A program made the position numbers and the translations under genes. A stretch of 64,000 bases of DNA. It comes from Dyadobacter alkalitolerans DSM 23607. GTDB lineage: Bacteria; Bacteroidota; Bacteroidia; Cytophagales; Spirosomataceae. Below, in pieces: positions 46,421 through 56,173 of the stretch. The notes below the pieces were generated by a model, which was not told the DNA's origin, ran no database searches, and worked only from the letters and a program-made list of their open reading frames with translations. The first letter of the stretch is position 1; each line of letters starts with the position of its first letter. The DNA is taken from NCBI RefSeq assembly GCF_000428845.1, contig NZ_AUAS01000013.1, forward strand, positions 62,001-126,000, in the 5' to 3' direction.

Positions 46421-48981
46421 ATTTTCCATGGATGATTGCTTTGCCTGGCAATGTCGCCAAGGGTTCATTCCGTTCATTGATCAAGAAAACTTTATATACG
46501 TAAAGTCCGGGCACAGGATTGGCGGGCAGCCAATACCATTCATTTGTGAGTGTTCCCGGTAAGACTGTGATAAGCTTATCTTCCACAACAATGCCCTGCT
46601 GATTGTAAATGACAGTCCGGATGGCGCGTAGTTCGGCATTTTTTGCCGCTTTAAGCTCGAAACGCAAATACACTGATGTTGGATTAGGACTTACTACGAG
46701 TTCGGTAGGCGGGTTTTCATCATCAACCACTTCAACCCCACAATGCTTTAAGAATATTTCAACCAGCGAAGTGTCCGGCGGAAGCAGTCTGTCATCCGAC
46801 AATAGCACCGTCACATTCGGATCAGCTGAAATGGTTTCCTTATGTTGTAATAATCTGTCATTGAACTCCACAGTGACTAATGGTGGCACAATGTCCTTCG
46901 TATTCTCAGAGGAAAATGTGGTTTTTGTCCTGATCATTTCCCAGTCAATGTCCAGTTCTGCAATGTTGTTACTTGTGTTTAGTTCCTCAATCAAATGATC
47001 AGGATCTACACGGACCTGGACTTTTTGGATATCTTTTGAATTAAGAAAAGTTACTTGTAATGTGTTTTGAGCAGGAAAAGATTTCAGCATTTGTGTTTTA
47101 ACAACATTACCCTGCTTCCCAAAATAGGTCACCTTAACCTGCACGTCTTGTCCGGCAACGAATCTGCCGTCATTATGCATTTCGACTTTAACTTTTAAGG
47201 AGTCAGACGATTCAAACGACTGGCCCGCCGATTTTGAGTGTAGTGAAATGCTTTCCTCCGGATCAACTGAATAATCAGGTCTGCCTACCGTGACGAGCCG
47301 CAATGCCGGATCACCCTGCAACAAAGACTGATGCACATTGGCAATGCTGTATTCATCCTTATCCTTCGTGACAATGTCACTGGCAACTGCCATCTGGATT
47401 TTTCCGATCGGCAAGTGCACGGTGGCCGGGTCTGTGAACATATAATGATACAATCTGCGCAGATATTTCGCGGAGGGGCTTACGTAGCTTTGAAAGGAAT
47501 TCGAAATGATTGCGATAGCGCCGCGGTCAGGGGCCAGCAGCCAGTCCAGCGAGAGGGTAATCCTGTCGTCTGACTTAGGCGTTTTCGGGTTCTGGTTGGA
47601 TCTTCCGGTAAATATATTTCCTACCCCACAGCCATTAAAATACATCATCGGATACTTACGCAGGTTATTGTAGTTGCGAGGCGCATCGGTAATGTAGCCG
47701 AAATCCAAATCGGTGATGTAAGTCGACCCATGGCCAAAAAAAGTGATCAGCCCGGCTCCTGCATTGACATCTGCCGTTATGCTGACGGGTTCTGGCTCGG
47801 CCATCGCCTGTTGTTTGACATATTGTTTCACTTTACCACCCAGCTGACCGTTTTGAACATCGGGTTCCAGGATGCTTAGCAGCCCTTTTAATTGTGTGAT
47901 CTCGCCGACGGTTTTGCCGCCATTCAGATGCAGGACATTCTTCCGCCAGGCGTAATCCGTGCTGTTACTTTCATACTGCTTTACCTTTTTCAGATAGTCG
48001 GTAACATGCCGGGGGATAAAAGCAGACAGCCTGCCGACCGGCATAGCAGGGACATCCCTGGCCGCTCCGGCAAGTCCCTCTACCAGCAGCACGTCAGAAC
48101 CGGGATACCCGATCGTGGGCACTTCTCCTGGCAGCTCCCGTTTCATTTTTTCGTTGTGTGTGATCGATTTTCCGATCAGGAACAAATATTTGTCCTTTCC
48201 GCCCTCGGTAAGCATATAAGACATCAACTTCCTGATGGCAACCGGGCTGGGTTCGCCGTAGTTGAATTGATTGTATACCTCTTGGATTGCTATAACCAAA
48301 GGTTTAAAGCTCCCTCCGGTCTGGGATGCACGGTAATCAGCGAAATGATCCCTTTGTTTTCGGCATCGGTATCTCCGGGTTTTAAGTCGAACGAAAACGC
48401 AGCCGGACTAAATCTTGAAATCGCCAGCACATTTACCAAGCGCAATGACTTTGGATTTTTACCAACATAAATTTCGATCAGATGCTCCATGTCGCTTCTG
48501 CCGTGAATCAGCAGCTTAACATTGGGTAGTTGCGTACGGCTAGCCAGGTTTTTCAACTCAAAATTTCCCGTAATAGAACCAGCCCCGTCTCTATCCTGGA
48601 TGCGGCTGGTCTTGCTGGCGCCGTTCACAAAAAAACTATTTAGAAAGGGCGGTGTGCTCTCATATTTCAGCTCCCCCCGTCATTGGGAAGCGCGTAAAAC
48701 AGAACTTCTTTGTTATTGGCGCTTAAAATAGAAATTTGCTTTCCACGTCTCCATAATTGCAACTTATCAGGAGATCCGGTTGGAAAATCTTTGGGCAGTG
48801 AGGCTAGCGATATCCTGTGAATGCCCTTTTTCACAATCCCGATTTTTACATACGGCTTTTGATAATGTATCCAACCATTTGCAAACGGAGGCCCCCATTG
48901 CGCGCTGACTGCGTGCTGCATAAGCAAAGCAACAATGGCCAGTAACATTGTTCTGGCCAGGATTGAAATAGAATCTAGCAT
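46419..48981 (-). pseudogene. Decayed PorU2-like C25 (gingipain-type) peptidase gene with T9SS sorting domain
   Basis: Three fragments in different frames make up one gene. The N-terminal piece (48981-48667) has a signal peptide and 'IHYQKPYVKIGIVKKGIHRI', then stops after a run of six Gs. The middle piece (about 48672-48293) contains 'DRDGAGSITGNFELKNLASR' and breaks after 'ENKGIISL'. The last piece (about 48350-46419) resumes at 'YRASQTGGSFKPLVIAIQEV'. It carries the C25 catalytic motifs 'TFFGHGST' (His) and 'YFNGCGVGN' (Cys), plus a C-terminal type IX sorting domain beginning 'VSPNPTSVYLRFEL'. Segments between the pieces are missing compared with intact family members, so this is decay by at least two internal deletions and not a single frameshift. 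The identification as PorU2 is from memory. Confidence 0.8.
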
Positions 48982-49101
48982 ATGTAGTTTGGGAATGTGC
49001 GGGCTTGTTACCCGTGCATTGCACAAGAAAAAGCATGCGATTCACTAGTCAACTTCACATTGAGCAACCGTGCGGAATCAGTTATCCTGCGGCAAATAAC
49101 A

Positions 49102-49134
49102 AAGCGGCCCGCCGAGCAACTCGGCGGGCCGCTT
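49102..49134 (-). terminator. Strong GC-rich terminator of the BaeRF7-like gene
   Basis: Perfect 14-base arms (49102-49115 and 49121-49134), almost all G and C, enclose a 5-base loop. On the minus strand the stem is followed by TTTGTTATTTG. It ends the gene at 49171-50619. Confidence 0.8.
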
Positions 49135-49170
49135 CATACGTTATCCCTACAAATGTATTAGCTCTACATG

Positions 49171-50619
49171 CTAATACCTGAACACCGCCGCAACAGGCGA
49201 TTCTGCGGGCATTTTGTCTTCGTCAAGTACATAGACCTCGCCACCGTTCTGGATTGTTTTGATCAATGCTTCGTCCAGCAAGTCTTCCGAATCGGCACTT
49301 TCTGATTCACCAAGTGTGAGCTCGTTCGAATTTTCATCAAATGTGCCCCAAATGTGGTTTGCCTTTTTTACGAAAATATGGGATATCCTGCCGTAATAAG
49401 CTGCGGGAATGATTTCGTTGGGAGACGATGAAGTGAGTTCCGTAGCCGACTGATTGGCGAAGATTGTCAGCGCTTTTTCCATGGGTTGCTGGAAATAAGG
49501 CAACATGATTTCCTTGGCCAATTTGTACAGTTCATTCTTATCATCATGCTCATGGCTGCCGGTTAAAGATTCGCTGCAAACATTGTGATAATCGCAAACG
49601 GATTTATAGATCGGGATCAGATATTCCACCCCGGCCAGGAGAAGTGGCACATTCTCGGTATGCAATATTTGTTTGTACAGAATATCATCCACATGCTCGA
49701 AATAGGTGGCAATGTTGGCTTTCTCGTCCGGATTGCCTCCGCCCATTCCGTGAAAATTGGCGCCGCCTCCCGAGCTGTTTGCTACACGAACCGTGCTTGC
49801 ATCTTTTTCGGAAATCCGTTTCACGTCCATCATTTCATCGGGCAGGTCGGGCACATTGATGTATTCCATTCCAAATGCATCCGCTCTGAACAACTTGCAT
49901 TTCTGCTTGCTGATGACGAGCAGGAAGAAATGCTCTTTGCTGGCCATGATCGGGATCAACGGGGAGACGTAGAAGCTTTTTTCGCACATCAGCTCGTTTT
50001 CGGGAGCAACCGGCATTTTAATATACCTGAAATAACCCTCCGAAATGAAGACTGCAAGTCCTTCGTTCATGCCAGCCCAAAATGTATCGTTTTGCAGCAG
50101 CTCATAACCTGGCGTCAGCATTTGTTCGATTACCGCCTGAGGAATTTCCCTATCAGCCAATCGTTTTGAAACATCCTGAAGAGCATTTTTGAAATTAATC
50201 AAATCCTTTTTCTCGTTCACTTCCACACCCGACTTATGAGTAGGAATGTACATGGTAACGCAGCAGGGCGCCTGATAACTGGCTAGCTCAATAAACAAAT
50301 CTTTATCCAGCACCTGCGGAAGCTCTTCGGGCTCAGTTTTATTCTCGTCATCTATCGAAAGCTCGGCTGTTTTATCACTTTCAGGCTTATTTTCCTTACC
50401 CTTGAAAGAATTTTCTCCTTTTGAGGTGTTCCTGTTCGGGTGCCGGATCGGCAGCGACGGATCCAGGGTCAGGTCGTCTTCGACATATTTATTATCCAAT
50501 TCCAAAAACTCATCCAACTTCTCAGCTGGCGCATTGGAAATTCCTAATCCCTCCACTTTGTTAATGGTTGAAGGTTTTCCTTTGGGCGGATGAAATCCAC
50601 CTGATTGATCTTTTCCCAT
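49171..50619 (-). CDS. BaeRF family 7-like protein (archaeo-eukaryotic release-factor fold)
   Basis: The 482 residues begin with a charged, probably disordered stretch of about 95 residues. Segments I associate with the bacterial release-factor-like BaeRF families follow: 'LFIELASYQAPCCVTMYIPT', 'GLAVFISEGYFRYIKMP', 'LLVISKQKCKLFRAD', and a C-terminal eRF1 domain-3-like part ('GGEVYVLDEDKMP') at the end. These proteins are thought to act on stalled ribosomes or RNA, but no function is proven. It is cytoplasmic. A small gene lies upstream on the same strand, 82 bases away. Confidence 0.65.
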   Translation of the reverse strand: MGKDQSGGFHPPKGKPSTINKVEGLGISNAPAEKLDEFLELDNKYVEDDLTLDPSLPIRHPNRNTSKGENSFKGKENKPESDKTAELSIDDENKTEPEELPQVLDKDLFIELASYQAPCCVTMYIPTHKSGVEVNEKKDLINFKNALQDVSKRLADREIPQAVIEQMLTPGYELLQNDTFWAGMNEGLAVFISEGYFRYIKMPVAPENELMCEKSFYVSPLIPIMASKEHFFLLVISKQKCKLFRADAFGMEYINVPDLPDEMMDVKRISEKDASTVRVANSSGGGANFHGMGGGNPDEKANIATYFEHVDDILYKQILHTENVPLLLAGVEYLIPIYKSVCDYHNVCSESLTGSHEHDDKNELYKLAKEIMLPYFQQPMEKALTIFANQSATELTSSSPNEIIPAAYYGRISHIFVKKANHIWGTFDENSNELTLGESESADSEDLLDEALIKTIQNGGEVYVLDEDKMPAESPVAAVFRY

Positions 50620-50701
50620 AATTCAAACTGATTTTGATACTAACTGTTAGGCTGGCGATGCATTAAAAATTATGCCAACATTGACTCAGGCAAATAGTCG
50701 T

Positions 50702-50902
50702 TTAAAGGTCGCCGCCCGGCTCTGTCAGAATCTTATCCTCCTCATTCTTGATTTTTGCCTTATCTTTTTTTGTTTGGTTCAAGGGCCGATTGTAGGAAGT
50801 GCCGTCGGGCTTTCTAAACAGTCCCGGTGTGAACAAATCGTCTAATTTGACTGTGCCATGTTCATCAGGGCTGGGCTTATTGTCAGCTGTGTTGTCGTTC
50901 AT
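50702..50902 (-). CDS. Small charged protein, 66 residues
   Basis: The frame is open upstream to 51067, but only the part from the ATG at 50902 ('MNDNTADNKPSPDEHGTVKL') has plausible protein composition. It is hydrophilic, with many Asp, Lys and Asn residues, and has no signal or membrane segment. It lies upstream of the BaeRF7-like gene in the same direction and may share its transcript. The function is unknown. Confidence 0.45.
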   Translation of the reverse strand: MNDNTADNKPSPDEHGTVKLDDLFTPGLFRKPDGTSYNRPLNQTKKDKAKIKNEEDKILTEPGGDL

Positions 50903-51053
50903 GATTTCGCAATGTGGATGGGTGGTTGAAAAAATCCCGCGGTAGTAAATTTTCGTACCAGCCTGATGAGCCTCACATTGCGCTACACTTCGGGTTTTGA
51001 GAAAATTTTTTTGTCTGGAATCGGGACGATGCAGATATGCGTTCCGTTCACTT

Positions 51054-51333
51054 GCGATTCCTAGCACCCCTTGCCAGTGCGCCTTAAACCCAAAAAAGCC
51101 CGGTCGTTAGACCAGGCTTCGTCCGGATGACAAGATTCGAACCGCGCGGCGGCCGCTTGCGACCCCTAGCACCCTCTTGCCAGTGCGTCTTAAAACCAAA
51201 AAAGCCCGGTCGTTAGACCAGGCTTTGTCGGGATGACAAGATTCGAACCGCGCGGCGGCCGCTTGCGACCCCTAGCACCCTCTTGCCAGTGCGTCTTAAA
51301 ACCAAAAAAGCCCGGTCGTTAGACCAGGCTTCG
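51054..51333 (-). repeat. Tandem repeats of a tRNA-Pro 3' part plus terminator (106-bp unit)
   Basis: Downstream of the intact tRNA-Pro, the minus strand carries further copies of a unit. Each holds a terminator hairpin (AGCCTGGTC with GACCGGGCT, then TTTTTT), about 20 linker bases, the 3' strand of the anticodon arm, the variable loop, T arm and 3' acceptor of tRNA-Pro. Copies begin near 51266, 51160 and 51054 (read on the plus strand); the first two are 106 bases apart. The copies lack the D arm and 5' acceptor, so they cannot be functional tRNAs. Each complete copy has 14 extra GC-only bases inside the T arm, at 51142-51155 and 51249-51262. Confidence 0.85.
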
Positions 51334-51407
51334 TCGGGATGACAAGATTCGAACTTGCGACCCCTAGCACCCCATGCTAGTGCGCTACCGGGCTGCGCTA
51401 CATCCCG
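51334..51407 (-). tRNA. tRNA-Pro (anticodon GGG)
   Basis: The 74-nt cloverleaf has acceptor cgggatg/catcccg, discriminator A, anticodon loop ATGGGGT in a ctagc/gctag stem, and T arm gcaag-ttcgaat-cttgt. CCA is not encoded. A terminator (agcctggtc/gaccgggct plus T run) follows within a few bases and marks the first repeat boundary. It lies 115 bases after the RND permease gene on the same strand. Confidence 0.95.
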
Positions 51408-51522
51408 AAATGGGACTGAGCTGACTCAGATCCCGAACTCTTTGGGGTTGCAAATCTAGGAATTTTTGGAATACTGCCTATTCCAATTTGAAAAAAAATG
51501 AGACAGGCAGTATTTTCTAATG

Positions 51523-54500
51523 CTAAATCGTTTCGTTTTGCCAATTCGGGTTCACAACTTCCTGCTTGCCCTTTCTGAACCACTTATCCCGCACACGCTC
51601 GTTTACATAATACATGCACGGAACCATGATCAAGGTAAGTATCGTCGAGAATGTTAGTCCGAAAATGATGGTCCAGGCGAGAATGTTCCAGAAAATGGAG
51701 CTCGGGCCGCCGACGATGAGATGCGGTTCGAGGTTTCTGAACAGACCTACGAAATCCACTGTGATACCCAATGCAAGCGGAACAAGTCCGAGCACGGCGG
51801 CCGAGGCGGTCAGCAATACGGGTGTTAAACGGATCGCCCCGCCTTCGATAATGGCTTCGCGCATCGGGTAACCGCGCCCACGGAGCTCTTCGATAAACTC
51901 GATGAGCAGGATCCCGTTTTTCACCACAATCCCGGCCAGTGCAATGATCCCCACACCGGACATAATCACTGAGAAATCCTTTTTGAAGATGATAAAGCCG
52001 AGCAATACACCGATCAGTGATAACAGGATGGTGAAGAAGATAATGAATGGCTTCACAACCGAGTTGAACTGCGTGGCGAGGATCAGATAAATCAGCAGGA
52101 TCGCGGCACCAAATGCGGTTCCGAGGAACGCCATGGATTCGTTTTGCTCTTCCTGTTCACCACCCATTTTGATGATATATCCATTCGGAACCTCCATATC
52201 CTGGATCAGTGCCTGAATTTGTCCCACGATTTCGTTGGCATTGTAACCCGGCAAAACGTCCGAGCCTAATGTTACGATCCGGCTTTGGTCCTGGCGGTTG
52301 ATCTGGCTGAATGTTGTGGAATAATGAATGTTGGCCACCGACGTGATTGGAACCTGGCGCAATGCACCGCCCATATTCATGTCGCGGTAAACCACGTTTA
52401 GGCTCAAAAGCTTCTCAATTTGCTCGCGATCGTCTTTTTCAAGCCTTACCATGATCGGATATTCGTCCTTATCGTCGCGAAATTTCGAAACTTCAAGACC
52501 GAAAAGTGCGGTGCGGACGGCGAGGGCGATTTGCTGCGAACTAATGCCTTCGCGCTGTGCTTTTTCACGGTCAATGTCGATGACGATCTCTGGCTTGTTC
52601 GTTACCAAATCCGAACGCAGCTGGTCAATCCCTTCAATGCCCGATTGCTGTACTTTTTGCAAAACACTTTTTTCAAGTTTTTGAAGCACTTCAAAATCAT
52701 CTCCCGAAATCTCAATCGAAATAGGCTTACCCGTTGGTGGTCCGACAGCTTCGCGTTCTACCGAAATTTCCGCTCCCGGGATGCCTTTTACAGCTTCGCG
52801 GATTTTGCGTAAAATGGCTTCTGATGAACGTCCGCCGCGTTCTGTTCCGTAAACGAACGCTACGGTAACTTTCGATTTGTGCGGCGTTGCGGCGCGGTCT
52901 GGGTTGTAAGGGTCACCGGCGTTTTTACCCACGTTGGCAATTACCGAGTTCACCATATCCATGGCTTTTTCTTTTTCCAAAACATCAAAAACCTTCTTTT
53001 CAATGATTTTGGTCACAGAATCCGTCACACGCGCATCCGTTCCGATTGGCATTTTATTGTACACATACACATAATCCGGGTCACCGCTTGGGAAGAAAAG
53101 CACTTTGGGCTGCACTATGCCGGTCAGGACAAATGTGAAGATCAAAAGTCCGAATACAATTGCAATCGCGACAACCGGTCTCCATCCGCGCAACAGCCAG
53201 TCGATCAGCTTGCGATAGTTGTTTTTCAAAGCCGGTAACAGGCGATCCTGGAAGGGAACAAGGATTCTAGGTGTCAGAATATAATGATTGAAAATCCAGA
53301 GGATCAGGATAAATATGAAGAAGTTACCCACGCCGCGGTCGATCAGATAACCGATTATCGCCGCTACTGCGAGGATAATTAATGGCCGGCGGATTCCCTT
53401 GAAACTGGTGTCATGCGCTTCCTTCTCATCATCATGGCGGCCCATGAACGAAACGGCGAAAACCGGGTTCATCACATAAGCTACAAACAGCGACGCTCCG
53501 AGCGTAATAATGAGCGTCAGCGGCATGAATTTCATAAATTCCCCAACTATACCCGTCCAGAAAAGCAGCGGGAAGAATGGCGCAATGGTCGTTAATGTTC
53601 CGGAAAGAACGGGAATAAATACTTCACCCGCCGCCGCTTTTACTGCCTGCTGGATTGTCCAGTCTTTATGGTTGTTGAACAAGCGGTGCGTGTTCTCAAT
53701 AACCACGATCGCGTCATCCACCACAAGCCCTATCCCGAGCAAGAAGGCGAAAAGAACGATTGTATTCAATGTAAATTCGGTTCCTACCAACGGCCCGATG
53801 ATCGGCATCATAACGAATGCAACCAATGCAGAAAGCGGCACGGAAAGTCCTACGAAAATTGCGTCACGGACACCCATGAAGAACATAAGCACCATTACCA
53901 CGAAGATAAATCCGAGCACAACCGTGTTTATAAGGTCATGCAAATCAGCGCGCGTCTGGATGGATTGATCGGCTGTGATTTTTACGTCCAAGCCAGGAGG
54001 AAAGCGGTTTTCTTTGAATTCTGCGATTACGTCCTCGATCTTGTCAGCAGCGTCCACCAGGTTTTCACCGGAACGTTTGATGACGTTCAATGTGATTACC
54101 GTTTTGTTCGCCAAACGGGCAAAATCCTGCTGTTCTTCAAAGTTATCAGACACTTCGGCCACGTCGCCCAGGCGCACGGTTGCGCCGGTTGCCGTGCGGA
54201 TGCGAATGTTCGCCATATCCGCAACATTGGTATACTCACCTTTTACACGAAGCGTCCTGCGCACACCCTGCACATTCAGCTCACCACCTGAAACGTTAAT
54301 GTTCTCACTCTGAATTGCACTTTGGATATCAAAAAACGTCAGACCGGACGATTTCATGCGGTCCAGATTTACATTGATCTGGATTTCGCGGTTCAATGCA
54401 CCCAAGATATCCACACGCGTAATTTCTGGCAATGCTTCAATTCCGTCCTGCAAATCTTCTGCGTATTGCTTTAATTGTTTCAGTGAGAAGTTACCCGCAA

Positions 54501-54954
54501 TGTTCACGTTCATGATCGGGAACTCCGAGAAGTTCACGTCCTGGGCTGTGGGACCCGAATCGAGGTTTTGCGGCAAGTCGGTTTTGGCCTTGTCAATCGC
54601 ATCCCGGACTCGCTGCAATGCAACTTCCACAGCCACATCCGGCGTAAATTCTACCAGGATTACAGAAACATCCTGCAATGCATTAGACTTGATCTTTTTA
54701 ACACCATTGAGCGATTTCAGCTGCTTCTCAATGGGTTTGTTGATCGTGTTTTCAATATCCGCTGGCGCCGTTCCGAAGTAAATCGTGTTGATATAGATCT
54801 GCGGGATCTTTATATCCGGAAACTGCTCTTTGGGCAGGTTATTATAGACCATAAACCCGGCAAGCGTAATGATGAACGTAAAGATGTAAATCGTTGTCCG
54901 ATTCTCTACGCACCAGTTGGTAAAGCCTAAGGTTTTATATTCGTTAAATTTCAT
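51523..54954 (-). CDS. RND efflux transporter permease (AcrB/MexB superfamily)
   Basis: This inner-membrane proton-driven pump subunit has 1143 residues. It shows the RND layout: first membrane helix (about 20-40), porter domain, a helix cluster with the proton-relay aspartates in 'GIGLVVDDAIVVIENTHRLF', a second porter domain and a final helix cluster. An extra hydrophobic region near 525-570 makes it longer than AcrB. It is the last gene of the tetR-tolC-MFP-RND operon, 32 bases after the adaptor gene. The substrate cannot be told from sequence; multidrug or lipid-like compounds are typical. Confidence 0.95.
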   Translation of the reverse strand: MKFNEYKTLGFTNWCVENRTTIYIFTFIITLAGFMVYNNLPKEQFPDIKIPQIYINTIYFGTAPADIENTINKPIEKQLKSLNGVKKIKSNALQDVSVILVEFTPDVAVEVALQRVRDAIDKAKTDLPQNLDSGPTAQDVNFSEFPIMNVNIAGNFSLKQLKQYAEDLQDGIEALPEITRVDILGALNREIQINVNLDRMKSSGLTFFDIQSAIQSENINVSGGELNVQGVRRTLRVKGEYTNVADMANIRIRTATGATVRLGDVAEVSDNFEEQQDFARLANKTVITLNVIKRSGENLVDAADKIEDVIAEFKENRFPPGLDVKITADQSIQTRADLHDLINTVVLGFIFVVMVLMFFMGVRDAIFVGLSVPLSALVAFVMMPIIGPLVGTEFTLNTIVLFAFLLGIGLVVDDAIVVIENTHRLFNNHKDWTIQQAVKAAAGEVFIPVLSGTLTTIAPFFPLLFWTGIVGEFMKFMPLTLIITLGASLFVAYVMNPVFAVSFMGRHDDEKEAHDTSFKGIRRPLIILAVAAIIGYLIDRGVGNFFIFILILWIFNHYILTPRILVPFQDRLLPALKNNYRKLIDWLLRGWRPVVAIAIVFGLLIFTFVLTGIVQPKVLFFPSGDPDYVYVYNKMPIGTDARVTDSVTKIIEKKVFDVLEKEKAMDMVNSVIANVGKNAGDPYNPDRAATPHKSKVTVAFVYGTERGGRSSEAILRKIREAVKGIPGAEISVEREAVGPPTGKPISIEISGDDFEVLQKLEKSVLQKVQQSGIEGIDQLRSDLVTNKPEIVIDIDREKAQREGISSQQIALAVRTALFGLEVSKFRDDKDEYPIMVRLEKDDREQIEKLLSLNVVYRDMNMGGALRQVPITSVANIHYSTTFSQINRQDQSRIVTLGSDVLPGYNANEIVGQIQALIQDMEVPNGYIIKMGGEQEEQNESMAFLGTAFGAAILLIYLILATQFNSVVKPFIIFFTILLSLIGVLLGFIIFKKDFSVIMSGVGIIALAGIVVKNGILLIEFIEELRGRGYPMREAIIEGGAIRLTPVLLTASAAVLGLVPLALGITVDFVGLFRNLEPHLIVGGPSSIFWNILAWTIIFGLTFSTILTLIMVPCMYYVNERVRDKWFRKGKQEVVNPNWQNETI

Positions 54955-54986
54955 AAATAGCTAATGTTGAATGAGATAAATAGCCC

Positions 54987-56123
54987 TTAATAGCTTATCG
55001 GCTGACCGTCGGAGACTTCCTGGTAACCCAATGTGATCAGCTGGTCGCCCGCGGTGAGGCCCGAAAGGATTTCAACTTTTCCGTTGTAGCTCAATCCCGT
55101 TTTCACCTCTTTTGCCTTGGCTACTTTCTTATTGCCTTCGGTTACAGCCACATATACAACATTTCCTTTTTCAGTGCTCTGAACATAATTCTGATCAATC
55201 GCCAATGCATTCTTGCTGATCGCATCATTGATCTGCACCTGTGCCATCATGTTTGGCTTAATGTCCTTGCTCGTTGGCAAGTTGGCTTCAATTGTGAATG
55301 TCCGCGACAAAGGATCCACCGCAGTGCTTACGAAAGTGATTCTCGCCTTATATTCCTTTTTCAAATCAGGAAATTTCACGATCACTTCATCACCTTTTTT
55401 CACACTGGCAGCATAAGTGTCAGACACTTTTGCAGTCACTTTCAGATTGCTCAGATTCACAATCCTCACCACCCCTACACCCGGAGAAGCCATTTCGCCT
55501 ACTTTCACATTAACCATATCCACCACGCCGGCCATCGGCGACACAATGTTGGTCTGCGATAATTGTGCATTCAAAGTGCTCATCTTTCTTTCCAAAGCCT
55601 CTTTGTTGTTTTTGGCTTGCAGATATTGAATCTCTGTTCCGATCTTTTGGTCCCAAAGGTTTTTCTGCTTTTCGTAGATCGTGTTGGCAAGCGACATCTG
55701 CGTTTTCAGCTCCTCGATAGATTCCGTCAAAATGCTGTTGTCGATTTTACCAATAATGCCTCCCGCTTTCACGTAATCGCCTTCTTTGACATACATGGCC
55801 ACCACAGCGCCGCCCGATTTCGGCGTTACCAGCACATTGTTTTTGGCATCCACAGTTCCCTGCAATTCCACGTAATGGCGGAATGTTTCTGCATTTAATG
55901 TGTCGATGCTGACCGGCTTTACTTTCGCCTCGGCGGCTTTGTTTGGATCCAATTTCGTGATCTCGATTTCAAGCGCTTTGATCTTTTTCTCAGTCTCTGC
56001 ACGCTCCGCTTTCAGCTTGGCAAGCTCTTCTTTCTTGCCTGCCACACCTTCTTTCTTTTCTCCTCCGCCGCATGCTGAAAGCAGGACGGTCATGGCTGTA
56101 ATAATTAAAATATGTCGTTTCAT
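54987..56123 (-). CDS. RND efflux periplasmic adaptor lipoprotein (membrane fusion protein)
   Basis: The ATG at 56123 gives 378 residues with a lipoprotein signal acylated at C18 ('MTVLLSACGGG'). An extra N-terminal coiled coil follows (about 27-58, 'KKEELAKLKAERAETEKKIK'). Then come the lipoyl/barrel-sandwich halves ('VTPKSGGAVVAMYVKEGDYV', 'VSPMAGVVDMVNVKVGEMAS') around a hairpin, and the beta-barrel domain. It links the permease to the TolC channel. It lies between tolC and the permease gene. Confidence 0.94.
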   Translation of the reverse strand: MKRHILIITAMTVLLSACGGGEKKEGVAGKKEELAKLKAERAETEKKIKALEIEITKLDPNKAAEAKVKPVSIDTLNAETFRHYVELQGTVDAKNNVLVTPKSGGAVVAMYVKEGDYVKAGGIIGKIDNSILTESIEELKTQMSLANTIYEKQKNLWDQKIGTEIQYLQAKNNKEALERKMSTLNAQLSQTNIVSPMAGVVDMVNVKVGEMASPGVGVVRIVNLSNLKVTAKVSDTYAASVKKGDEVIVKFPDLKKEYKARITFVSTAVDPLSRTFTIEANLPTSKDIKPNMMAQVQINDAISKNALAIDQNYVQSTEKGNVVYVAVTEGNKKVAKAKEVKTGLSYNGKVEILSGLTAGDQLITLGYQEVSDGQPISY

Positions 56124-56173
56124 GATGTAGGTAAATAGCAGTTTCAAGTTTTGTTTTCGTGTTAATGTGATGC

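Noticed and set aside
49102..49134. GC-rich palindrome as an integron-type or attachment site
   Set aside because: It sits directly after a stop codon, is a perfect simple hairpin followed by a T-rich stretch, and is better explained as a terminator.
51054..51407. CRISPR array
   Set aside because: The repeated unit is a partial tRNA plus terminator with a 106-base period; there are no short repeats with unique spacers and no cas genes.
54171..54204. T-G-A-T in the RND permease ('RTATGATVRLG') as a second flavinylation site
   Set aside because: The aspartate three residues before the TGAT is missing, and the segment is a conserved part of the RND porter domain.
53668..54291. 207-codon frame opposite the RND permease gene
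   Set aside because: It is a His/Cys-rich shadow of a well-supported gene with no recognisable domain.
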